From NCBI RefSeq assembly GCF_014206945.1, contig NZ_JACHON010000001.1, forward strand, positions 679,529 through 743,528: DNA of 64,000 nt. Direction: 5' to 3'. Below, piece by piece: positions 57,406 through 64,000 of the stretch (position 1 is the first letter of the stretch; the number at the start of each line of letters is the position of its first letter). The notes under the pieces were generated by a model. It worked only from the letters and a program-made list of their open reading frames with translations. It searched no databases and was not told the origin of the DNA. The stretch is from Gracilibacillus halotolerans. Its GTDB lineage: Bacteria; Bacillota; Bacilli; Bacillales; Amphibacillaceae. Both the position numbers and the translations under genes were made by a program.

Positions 57406-57594
57406 ATGGGGCGTTATTATCGTTATCGATTACCACTTTGGTGTCGGGAATGTTTATTTATTTTGGAGCGATCATTGTTACCTATCATTATCTTTCAAGC
57501 TATTCGAACTCTTTTTATACCTACCTCCTTTGATATAATAATCCTTAGCATATTAATCGGTGTATATATCTCTTTTCGATTGCATTGGATTTAA
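57406..57594 (+). CDS. 62-residue putative membrane protein
   Basis: From the ATG at 57406, with GAGGAG nine bases upstream. The frame can extend to 57355 but without a ribosome site. A basic aromatic N-terminus (MGRYYRYRLPLWCREC) is followed by two hydrophobic stretches (about 18-36 and 40-59). It is convergent with ysxE and their stop codons overlap by four bases. I do not recognise the family. The ribosome site supports it, but it may still be spurious. Confidence 0.5.
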   Translation: MGRYYRYRLPLWCRECLFILERSLLPIIIFQAIRTLFIPTSFDIIILSILIGVYISFRLHWI

Positions 57595-58604
57595 TCTGTT
57601 TCTGCTTCCTCTGCCTCGATTTGTGACCGTAGTATTTCTTGTAATTGTAGACTTAAAATGATCCTTCTCCACTCTCTTTCTGTCTCTATTGATAACGGGA
57701 TTCTTTTTTTCTCAACTGGTTGATCCATAATTTCTTGAACAAGAGTAAAAAGTTGTCTAATATCAATTAAACGTAAGATAAGGGAACATTTCTCCACCCT
57801 TGAAAACGTAACGTAGTTTTCATAAATTTGAAATCCCTCCATCACTTTATCCATGGAGCAATCGTGGTTCTTGAACATATTGCGACACAAAGTATATAAA
57901 TCATCTACAGGAGATCCTATATACGTAGATTCCCAATTTAAAAAATATTGGTAAAAGTCATTCACAATCAGATGCTCAGGAGTAAGACTACCATGCACAA
58001 GACAAGATGACCATGTTGTTTCTTCCTCAAGCGCTTCTACATACATCGCTTGCCAATATTCAGTAATATCAAATAGTTTAATTAAATACCGATAATTCAT
58101 TACTATTTGTAATTCAAGCGGAGACATAAAGCGTTTTTTCTCAATTTGTTCCACGTAGACATTCATGTGACCTCGATAGAATTCAAGCTCTTCAAGTAGG
58201 GATTCCTCTATAGTTTGACGCTTTCCGTTATCCAACACAAAGTCTTTTTTTTGTAAGGTAGATCCGTGCAGTTTCCCTATCGCATGAAAGAAGGCTGGAT
58301 GCATATCAACAGTTTCATTCTCTATCCATGGTGTAAGATAATAATATTCGTTTTCGTGCAATACAAGTAACTGTTGGTTTTGATTAGGCATAATTGGTAG
58401 AAAGGCATCTACTTGCTGTTGTACAACCCATTGGTAGACTGCTTGCCATTTTCCAATTGTTTGATTGTTTACATGAGATTTTTTTAGCGCATAGCTACCT
58501 GTGTTTGTTTGAATTCGGTATACTCTTTCTGTTCTTTTCTCTTGGTGATAATCAGTAATGCCATACGTCGATAAAATAGTAGTTATTGCAGAAGAGAACA
58601 ACAT
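57591..58604 (-). CDS. ysxE: Spore coat kinase-like protein YsxE (CotS family)
   Basis: 337 residues of the aminoglycoside-phosphotransferase/CotS fold. The lysine of ALKKSH (about 40-45) and a loop LVHGSLTPEHLIVND (about 202-216) align with the catalytic loop, but the aspartate of HGD is serine. The metal-binding DFE/DWE becomes NWE. It is therefore probably a pseudokinase with a structural role. YsxE in B. subtilis is a coat protein needed for spore encasement with SpoVID. It follows spoVID, as in that species, though a terminator hairpin lies between. Confidence 0.85.
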   Translation of the reverse strand: MLFSSAITTILSTYGITDYHQEKRTERVYRIQTNTGSYALKKSHVNNQTIGKWQAVYQWVVQQQVDAFLPIMPNQNQQLLVLHENEYYYLTPWIENETVDMHPAFFHAIGKLHGSTLQKKDFVLDNGKRQTIEESLLEELEFYRGHMNVYVEQIEKKRFMSPLELQIVMNYRYLIKLFDITEYWQAMYVEALEEETTWSSCLVHGSLTPEHLIVNDFYQYFLNWESTYIGSPVDDLYTLCRNMFKNHDCSMDKVMEGFQIYENYVTFSRVEKCSLILRLIDIRQLFTLVQEIMDQPVEKKRIPLSIETEREWRRIILSLQLQEILRSQIEAEEAETD

Positions 58605-58664
58605 AAAATGCTCCTTTCCTCCATAAATTTATCCTTTATAACTTCTTCATTAGAAAAGTGAAAA

Positions 58665-58705
58665 CCTGCTGGTATACTCACCAATTCATGAGTTCTCAGC
58701 AGGTG
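58665..58705 (-). terminator. Hairpin terminator after spoVID
   Basis: ACCTGCTG/CAGCAGGT outer stem with an inner CTCA/TGAG pairing, then TTTTC on the minus strand, about 30 bases after spoVID. Confidence 0.6.
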
Positions 58706-58735
58706 ATTTCCATTTACTATCTCTTCTTTCCATTC

Positions 58736-59845
58736 CTATTTACTCTTTTTTGGAATATAGAGAATTTGACCATTAGCTACCCAATCATCGTCCAAACGAT
58801 TAATTCTCGCTAGTTTCGATGTAGAAATCTTATATTTTTCTGCTATTTCATTCAAGCTATCCTCTGGTTGTGCAATATAAATAGTTAGCTTCGTTCGATC
58901 TTCTTCCCCTTCTTGTTTAAAAATATTCATTAAATAACTAGCATCATCTCTTTTTTCACTTTTCCCATGCACGGTTACTATTTCTTCAGAATTTTCTTGT
59001 TCATCTTCTTCTAAATCCTCCGCCCGTTCATCGAGCTCTTCCTCTTCACTAATGTCTTGTACTAATTCCACCACTTGCTGATTTGTTTCCATTTCATCTT
59101 CTAAAATCTCTTCATTTATGACTTCTTCTCTTTCGTTATCATCGATTTCTTCACCCTGAATCTCCTCATCCCTATGTTCAACCATTTCTTCACTCACCTT
59201 TCCTTCTGTTTCTTGCTCGGGCATCTGTTGATTCGCTTCAACCTCAAAAACATTAGGTATTTCTCTTTCCGTAAAGTCTGGTTGGAAGCTTGTAGGTGGT
59301 TTGAAAGATTGTGAGACTTGGTCATCATTATGATTCAATTCAAAACTAAATTGCTCTCGTTCTTCATCGTTGATTTCCTCATCTACTGTAGCTAACGGTA
59401 AATCATGCTCTTCTTGTATTTCGGAAGTTTCCATTCGAAAAGGTACCAAACCTTGTATCTCTAGTTTCGCTTCAATTTCCATTCTTTCACTGGATGGTAA
59501 CTGATAATCGAAATGACTTACCTCTATCACTACATCATTTATATTTCTTACTTTTTCATTAGATAATGAAATATCTAACATAAAACGATGAAAGAATTCA
59601 TTTAAGTCTTCTGACAAAGGCTCTACTCGGTCAACAAAGGAGCTTTCGATGATTATTTCATTATTTGCTTCCTTCTTTTTACGGTACTCACCCTGTAATT
59701 CTAATACCCCTCTTACGGAAATAACATCACCTGTCTCTTCTACAGTAATAACTGGCTCTAAACCAACACCTAACATCTCTTCGATTTCGTTTTCTCTATC
59801 AAAATAAATCGTTTCATTTAGTTCAAAAACATACGCTTCCGTCAT
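58736..59845 (-). CDS. spoVID: Spore morphogenetic protein SpoVID
   Basis: 369 residues from the ATG at 59843-59845 (GGGAGGG seven bases upstream). The N-terminal about 160 residues form the conserved SpoVID region (ELNETIYFDRENEIEEMLGVGLEP). A long acidic Glu-rich middle follows (about 195-300). The C-terminus is a LysM domain (IYIAQPEDSLNEIAEKYKIS...NGQILYIP). SpoVID tethers SafA and SpoIVA layers and drives coat encasement in the mother cell. A sigma-E-like promoter lies about 45 bases upstream. Confidence 0.93.
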   Translation of the reverse strand: MTEAYVFELNETIYFDRENEIEEMLGVGLEPVITVEETGDVISVRGVLELQGEYRKKKEANNEIIIESSFVDRVEPLSEDLNEFFHRFMLDISLSNEKVRNINDVVIEVSHFDYQLPSSERMEIEAKLEIQGLVPFRMETSEIQEEHDLPLATVDEEINDEEREQFSFELNHNDDQVSQSFKPPTSFQPDFTEREIPNVFEVEANQQMPEQETEGKVSEEMVEHRDEEIQGEEIDDNEREEVINEEILEDEMETNQQVVELVQDISEEEELDERAEDLEEDEQENSEEIVTVHGKSEKRDDASYLMNIFKQEGEEDRTKLTIYIAQPEDSLNEIAEKYKISTSKLARINRLDDDWVANGQILYIPKKSK

Positions 59846-59887
59846 AGAGATTCCCTCCCCCATATCCGTACAATCTTATTCTTTACA

Positions 59888-59916
59888 TATATATGAGGTT
59901 AGCAAAAGAATATACA
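59888..59916 (-). promoter_or_regulatory. Putative sigma-E promoter of spoVID
   Basis: TGTATATT and CATATATA on the minus strand with a 13-base spacer, the layout of mother-cell sigma-E promoters. Confidence 0.55.
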
Positions 59917-59957
59917 TGCTGATTCAAGAAATCTTGAGAGATCAAACATTTTACGTA

Positions 59958-60138
59958 ACATTGGATTGATGCATTTAACATTGGATTCGTGCGGCTTAAT
60001 ATTGGATTGATGCATTTAACATTGGATTCGTGCGGCTTAATATTGGATTGACGCATTTAACATCAGATTCGTGCAGTCTAATATTGGATTTACGCATTTA
60101 ACATCAGATTCGTGCGGTCTAATATTGGATTGTGCACA
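59958..60138. repeat. Tandem array A, 41-bp period made of 20+21 bp half units
   Basis: Nine alternating half units. Odd ones read acattggattgatgcattta-like (20 bp); even ones read acattggattcgtgcgg plus four bases (21 bp). The array gives about 4.4 copies of a 41-bp unit. Copies diverge from left to right by a few substitutions and no indels. Half units share A-(C/T)-ATTGGATT. No coding capacity of its own is likely. Together with array B it fills the 485-base spoVID-hemL gap. Confidence 0.85.
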
Positions 60139-60160
60139 ATCTATTCGTCATTTTAAGAGT

Positions 60161-60288
60161 AAAGGGGGGATCTCTCCTACATGCTCTCATGAGTTATCTG
60201 ATTTTGATAGGTGGGTTTCTAACGTTCAAACGAGTTATCTGATTTTAAGGGGTAGATTTCCCATGTTCAAATGAGTTATCCGATTTTA
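60161..60288. repeat. Tandem array B, three 41-bp units
   Basis: Three units (60161-60201, 60202-60242, 60243-60283), each ending GAGTTATCTGA or GAGTTATCCGA, then the start of a fourth (TTTTA). The unit length of 41 bp equals that of array A though the sequence differs. The second and third units are closest to each other. Confidence 0.75.
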
Positions 60289-60298
60289 CCTGCCAAGA

Positions 60299-60340
60299 CA
60301 AAAAAAGCTATCGAGAAGTTGGTAACTTCCAGATAGCTTT
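60299..60340 (-). terminator. Terminator of the hem operon
   Basis: AAGCTATCTGGAAGTT/AACTTCTCGATAGCTT stem (3-nt loop) followed by TTTTTTT on the minus strand, ten bases after hemL. Confidence 0.88.
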
Positions 60341-60348
60341 GTGTTCTT

Positions 60349-61635
60349 TTATTTTAAATTTTGAAAAGCGTTGTTGACAGCTTGAATGGTTTGATCAATG
60401 TCTTCATCCGTGTGGGCAGATGAAACAAATAATCCTTCAAATTGAGATGGAGGTAAGAAGATACCTTGTTCTGCCATACTGCGATAATACTTTGCAAAGC
60501 GGTCTGTATCGGATGAAGAAGCAGTTTCGTAATTAATAACAGGCTGGTCATTAAAGAATACTCCTACCATTGAACCTACTCTGTTGATTTGCAAGCTAAT
60601 ACCATGTTTATCTGCAGCTTCTCTATATCCTTGGACTAGTTTATCAACTTTAGCATTCAGCTTTTCGTAAGCCTCTTTTGTCATTGCTTTCAATGTTTCT
60701 AAGCCAGCAGTCATCGCCAATGGATTACCTGATAAAGTACCAGCTTGATAAATGTCTCCAACTGGTGCTATACGTTCCATTATTTCTCGTTTACCTCCAT
60801 AAGCACCTACAGGTAAGCCTCCACCAATTACTTTTCCAAGACATGTAATATCAGGAGTGACACCAAAATGACCTTGCGCACTTTCGTAACCAACTCTAAA
60901 TCCAGTCATTACTTCATCAAAGATTAGTAAGGAACCATATTCTTTAGTAATCTCTCTTAGTTTCACTAAGAAATCATCTTTTGGTGGGACTACACCCATG
61001 TTTCCTGAGACTGGCTCTACAATAATAGCCGCAATATCCGATCCATATTGCTCAAATGCATAACGAACACTTTCTACATCATTATATGGAACCGTAATCG
61101 TCTGTTGTGCCACACTTTCTGGAACACCAGGACTATCTGGTAGACCTAATGTCGCTACTCCAGAACCCGCTTTAATAAGTAAAGAATCTCCATGGCCATG
61201 GTAGCAACCTTCAAATTTCAAAATTTTGTTTCTGCCAGTGTAGCCACGAGCTAAACGTAAAGCACTCATTGTGGCTTCTGTTCCTGAGTTAACCATTCGA
61301 ACCATCTCAATAGATGGCACGCGCTCAATTACTAAGCGTGCTAGCTCACTTTCAAGTTCAGTTGGAGCTCCAAAGCTTGTTCCTTTTTCTGCAACTTCTT
61401 TTAGCTTTGTGACAACTCGTTCATCAGCATGACCTAATATTAAAGGTCCCCAGCTAAGAACGTAATCGATATACTCATTTCCATCGATATCATATATTTT
61501 GGACCCTTTACCTGATTGCATGAAGATAGGATTCATTCCTACAGATTTAAATGCACGTACTGGAGAGTTGACTCCCCCAGGCATTAAATCCACTGCTTCT
61601 TTATAAGCATCTATTGATTGTTGATAATTTCTCAA
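60349..61635 (-). CDS. hemL: Glutamate-1-semialdehyde 2,1-aminomutase
   Basis: HemL moves the amino group of glutamate semialdehyde to give 5-aminolevulinate, the C5 route to haem. The 428 residues show [12 protein letters not shown] at the N-terminus, [16 protein letters not shown] (about 120), [10 protein letters not shown] (about 243), the PLP lysine in [16 protein letters not shown] (about 266) and [11 protein letters not shown]. It is the last gene of the haem operon, 15 bases after hemB. Confidence 0.97.
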   Translation of the reverse strand: MRNYQQSIDAYKEAVDLMPGGVNSPVRAFKSVGMNPIFMQSGKGSKIYDIDGNEYIDYVLSWGPLILGHADERVVTKLKEVAEKGTSFGAPTELESELARLVIERVPSIEMVRMVNSGTEATMSALRLARGYTGRNKILKFEGCYHGHGDSLLIKAGSGVATLGLPDSPGVPESVAQQTITVPYNDVESVRYAFEQYGSDIAAIIVEPVSGNMGVVPPKDDFLVKLREITKEYGSLLIFDEVMTGFRVGYESAQGHFGVTPDITCLGKVIGGGLPVGAYGGKREIMERIAPVGDIYQAGTLSGNPLAMTAGLETLKAMTKEAYEKLNAKVDKLVQGYREAADKHGISLQINRVGSMVGVFFNDQPVINYETASSSDTDRFAKYYRSMAEQGIFLPPSQFEGLFVSSAHTDEDIDQTIQAVNNAFQNLK

Positions 61636-61650
61636 TCTAATTATCCTCCT

Positions 61651-62619
61651 CTATTGTTCATTCAACCATTTGGCTACATCTTTTGCATAGTACGTAATAA
61701 TAATATCTGCGCCTGCTCGTTTCATAGCTGTTAATTGCTCCATCACAATCGCTTTTTCGTCTACCCAACCATTAAGACTAGCCGCTTTTGTCATGGAATA
61801 TTCCCCACTTACGTTGTAGGCTACAACCGGAACAGCATGGCGATCTTTTACTTCACGGATAATATCCATATATGCTAATGCAGGTTTTACAATTAAGAAA
61901 TCTGCACCTTCATTTATGTCCGAATCCGCTTCACGTATTGCTTCTAAACGATTGGCAGGGTCCATTTGATATGTTTTTCGATCACCGAATTGTGGTGTAC
62001 TATCTGCTGCATCTCGGAACGGACCATAAAAAGCAGACGCATATTTTACCGCATATGACATAATTGGTACATGTACATAACCTGCTTCATCTAATCCTTC
62101 ACGAATTTCAGCAACAAATCCATCCATCATATTCGATGGTGCAATAATATCAGCACCAGCTTTTGCCTGTGTAATCGCCGTTTTAACATGTAAAGGTAAC
62201 GACTCATCATTATCTACGTCACCATCATGGATTACTCCACAATGACCGTGTGATGTATATTCACACAAACAAGTGTCGGCAATCACGAGCAAATCCTTCG
62301 TTTTGTTTTTAATCTGGCGAATAGCCTGTTGGACAATACCATCATCTGCGTATGCACCAGATCCGACTTCATCTTTATGCTTAGGAATACCAAAAAGTAG
62401 CACACCTGGAATACCTAACTCTAATAATTCGTCGATTTCCCTATCTAATAAATCAAGTGAAAGTTGGTATACCCCTGGCATTGATGATACTTCATTTTTA
62501 ATATTTTCACCTTCTGCTATAAAAAGAGGATAAATCATGTCCTCTTTTTGGAGTACCGTTTCACGTACTAACTTACGCATTGTAGCTGAGCTTCGTAATT
62601 TTCTATGTCGATCAAACAT
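61651..62619 (-). CDS. hemB: Delta-aminolevulinic acid dehydratase (porphobilinogen synthase)
   Basis: HemB condenses two aminolevulinates to porphobilinogen. The 322-residue TIM barrel has the zinc site [14 protein letters not shown] (about 118-131), the first Schiff-base lysine in [18 protein letters not shown] (about 195) and the second in [12 protein letters not shown] (about 247). Cysteines are present, so the zinc-dependent type is expected. Confidence 0.97.
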   Translation of the reverse strand: MFDRHRKLRSSATMRKLVRETVLQKEDMIYPLFIAEGENIKNEVSSMPGVYQLSLDLLDREIDELLELGIPGVLLFGIPKHKDEVGSGAYADDGIVQQAIRQIKNKTKDLLVIADTCLCEYTSHGHCGVIHDGDVDNDESLPLHVKTAITQAKAGADIIAPSNMMDGFVAEIREGLDEAGYVHVPIMSYAVKYASAFYGPFRDAADSTPQFGDRKTYQMDPANRLEAIREADSDINEGADFLIVKPALAYMDIIREVKDRHAVPVVAYNVSGEYSMTKAASLNGWVDEKAIVMEQLTAMKRAGADIIITYYAKDVAKWLNEQ

Positions 62620-62625
62620 TGATTA

Positions 62626-63396
62626 TCACCCATTTTTCATTAAAAGATATCTTTCCAGTTCTTGAACCATCGCATCAATGGTGAATTTTTCCGGATAAAC
62701 CACTTGTTGAAAGTTGTGATATTCGAGTGAAGCAGCGGTAGTTGTACCAATAGCAACTGTCAGTTGGTTTGATTTTACCACTGTAAGCAAATCCGTTGGA
62801 AGTAACTCACAAAATGCCTCTACAGTAGACGGACTAGTAAACAATAAACCATCCATTTTTTCATTTTGCATAATTTTCACTAGCTCATGTTGAATATCTC
62901 TATTCATAATTGTACGATATAAGATTATTTTTTCAAAATGAATTCCATACTCTTGAAATAAAGTAGGTATTTCTGGTCTTGCTTTTTCTCCACATAAATA
63001 TGCAACCGATTCTTTGCCATATTTAGCATGAAATTCCTTAACTAATGTCTCGCCGTTATATCGTGACGGAATAAAGTCAGTTTTGTAGCCATAGTGCTCT
63101 AATGCTTTCGCTGTTTTTTCACCAACTGCCGCAATTTTCTTAGGTAGCGCGAGCGATCTACCTTCGTTCAATTTTTGAAAGAAATGTACCGTGTTTGCAC
63201 TTGTAAAGAATATCCAATCGTATTTATTTATTTCTTCAAGAGTAGTAGAAACTTCTTCAATTGGAATCGAGGCAAACTTTAGTAATGGAGTGACAATCGG
63301 AAGAGCTTCGTATTTAATTAGCAATTCCTTTAACTCTTCCGCTTGATTCTGCTCTCTTGTTACTAATAATTTCTTTCCTGCTAGCGGAGAACTCAT
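62626..63396 (-). CDS. hemD: Uroporphyrinogen-III synthase
   Basis: 256 residues with two Rossmann-like halves: [13 protein letters not shown] at the N-terminus, [14 protein letters not shown] near 70 and [14 protein letters not shown] near 175, the two related loops typical of HemD. It closes and inverts ring D of the linear tetrapyrrole made by HemC. The start overlaps hemC by four bases (ATGA). Confidence 0.92.
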   Translation of the reverse strand: MSSPLAGKKLLVTREQNQAEELKELLIKYEALPIVTPLLKFASIPIEEVSTTLEEINKYDWIFFTSANTVHFFQKLNEGRSLALPKKIAAVGEKTAKALEHYGYKTDFIPSRYNGETLVKEFHAKYGKESVAYLCGEKARPEIPTLFQEYGIHFEKIILYRTIMNRDIQHELVKIMQNEKMDGLLFTSPSTVEAFCELLPTDLLTVVKSNQLTVAIGTTTAASLEYHNFQQVVYPEKFTIDAMVQELERYLLMKNG

Positions 63397-64000
63397 TCTT
63401 CTTCTTCCTTTAAAGCTTCTTCAATTAATTGTTTTGCTCCTCTAGCAGCTAGACGGTCAGCAGCTTCTTTACCAACCTCTTCAGGATTGTTTCCGGTAAT
63501 TTTTTCTTTCAAAATAATATCCCCGTCTTTACTACCCACAAGCGCCGTTAAAGTAATCTCATTACCCTCTAGTGTTGCATAGCCTCCAATAGGTACCTGG
63601 CATCCTCCATTTAATAAATGTAAGAATGTTCTTTCTGCTTTCACGGTCTTTTCTGTGTAGTCATCGTTAATTTTTTTAATTAATTCCAGTAGCTCCAAAT
63701 CATCTTCCCTACATTCAATAGCTAACGCGCCTTGTCCTACTGCAGGCACACAAACCTCTGGCTCCAAATACTCCGTTATAATGCTCTCATCCCAACCTAC
63801 TCGTTTCATACCAGCTGCAGCAAGTATGATTGCGTCAAAATTCTCTTCCTTTAACTTTCTCATCCGAGTTTCGATATTTCCTCGAATCCACTTTACTTCT
63901 AAGTCAGGTCGAGCGGCAAGTATTTGAGAACCACGTCGCAGACTACTTGTACCAATGATAGCCCCTGCTGGCAATTGATCTAGCGTACGTCCATCCTTAG
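63393..64000 (-). CDS. hemC: Porphobilinogen deaminase (5' end missing)
   Basis: HemC polymerises four porphobilinogens. The visible part, about 202 residues, is open to the right edge and starts in the [21 protein letters not shown] region, about one third into the protein. It includes [12 protein letters not shown] and the cofactor cysteine loop [12 protein letters not shown]. An apparent TTG start at 63974 is only an artefact of the cut. The missing N-terminal part should lie past the right edge with hemX and hemA beyond it. Confidence 0.95.
   Translation of the reverse strand, partial: KDGRTLDQLPAGAIIGTSSLRRGSQILAARPDLEVKWIRGNIETRMRKLKEENFDAIILAAAGMKRVGWDESIITEYLEPEVCVPAVGQGALAIECREDDLELLELIKKINDDYTEKTVKAERTFLHLLNGGCQVPIGGYATLEGNEITLTALVGSKDGDIILKEKITGNNPEEVGKEAADRLAARGAKQLIEEALKEEEE

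Noticed and set aside
60071-60274. 67-codon plus-strand open frame in the repeat region
   Set aside because: It runs through both repeat arrays, has no ribosome site and shows no protein-like conservation pattern.
59958-60288. Repeat arrays considered as a CRISPR array
   Set aside because: Units are contiguous tandem repeats with no unique spacers, repeats are not palindromic, and no cas genes are nearby.

Overview
The window is a stretch of chromosome from an A+T-rich, endospore-forming Bacillota of the family Bacillaceae. The gene order follows the Bacillus subtilis block recJ-secDF-spoVB-tgt-queA-ruvBA-bofC ... safA-niaR-pheA-pheB-obg-spo0B-rpmA-prp-rplU-spoIVFBA-minDC-mreDCB-radC-spoIIB-comC-folC-valS-ysxE-spoVID-hemLBDC. 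The details (RNase E/G next to spoIVF, a type IV pilus operon in the comC position, no nadABC, no maf) fit halophilic or alkaliphilic relatives such as Oceanobacillus, Virgibacillus or Gracilibacillus better than B. subtilis. That genus-level placement is inference. Nearly all genes lie on the minus strand, so the window is read from right to left. Only spoVB, yrzE, niaR and one small ORF are on the plus strand.

Layout, left to right. 1-13 kb: recJ (3' end cut off by the window edge), a LapA-domain protein, secDF, comN, spoVB, a DUF421 protein, an ArsB/NhaD-type permease, yrzE, then yajC-tgt-queA-DUF2905-ruvB-ruvA, which is one operon read from right to left (Sec translocon accessory, queuosine tRNA modification, Holliday junction migration). 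14-20 kb: bofC, then a three-gene unit of HscC-type Hsp70, a membrane-spanning J-domain protein and a DUF1266 protein, then yebC. 20-28 kb: an orphan ECF sigma factor, the spore coat protein safA, the niacin-responsive repressor niaR, pheA-pheB, obg-spo0B, an inserted ECF sigma/anti-sigma pair and a HIT hydrolase, then rplU-prp-rpmA with an L21 leader. 28-36 kb: RNase E/G, the SpoIVFA/SpoIVFB sigma-K-processing complex, minC-minD and mreB-mreC-mreD (division-site choice and rod shape).

36-39 kb: radC is split by a group II intron of about 1.9 kb. Domain V is intact, but both reverse transcriptase active-site motifs of the encoded protein are lost while its maturase domain remains. 39-50 kb: a SpoIIB-like SPOR protein and an 11-gene type IV pilus locus: three minor-pilin-like proteins, PilB, PilT, PilC, the major pilin with its own strong promoter, PilD, PilM, PilN and PilO. 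50-64 kb: folC, valS with a T-box leader, a FetAB-type ABC exporter, a type II NADH dehydrogenase with a small membrane protein downstream, ysxE-spoVID (spore coat), two 41-bp-period repeat arrays, and the haem operon hemC-hemD-hemB-hemL, with hemC cut by the window edge.

The strongest candidates for little-described biology are the HscC/J-protein/DUF1266 unit, the radC intron with a splicing-only-looking maturase, the complete retractable type IV pilus locus with a triplicated motif on the pilin promoter, and the two neighbouring arrays that share a 41-bp period.
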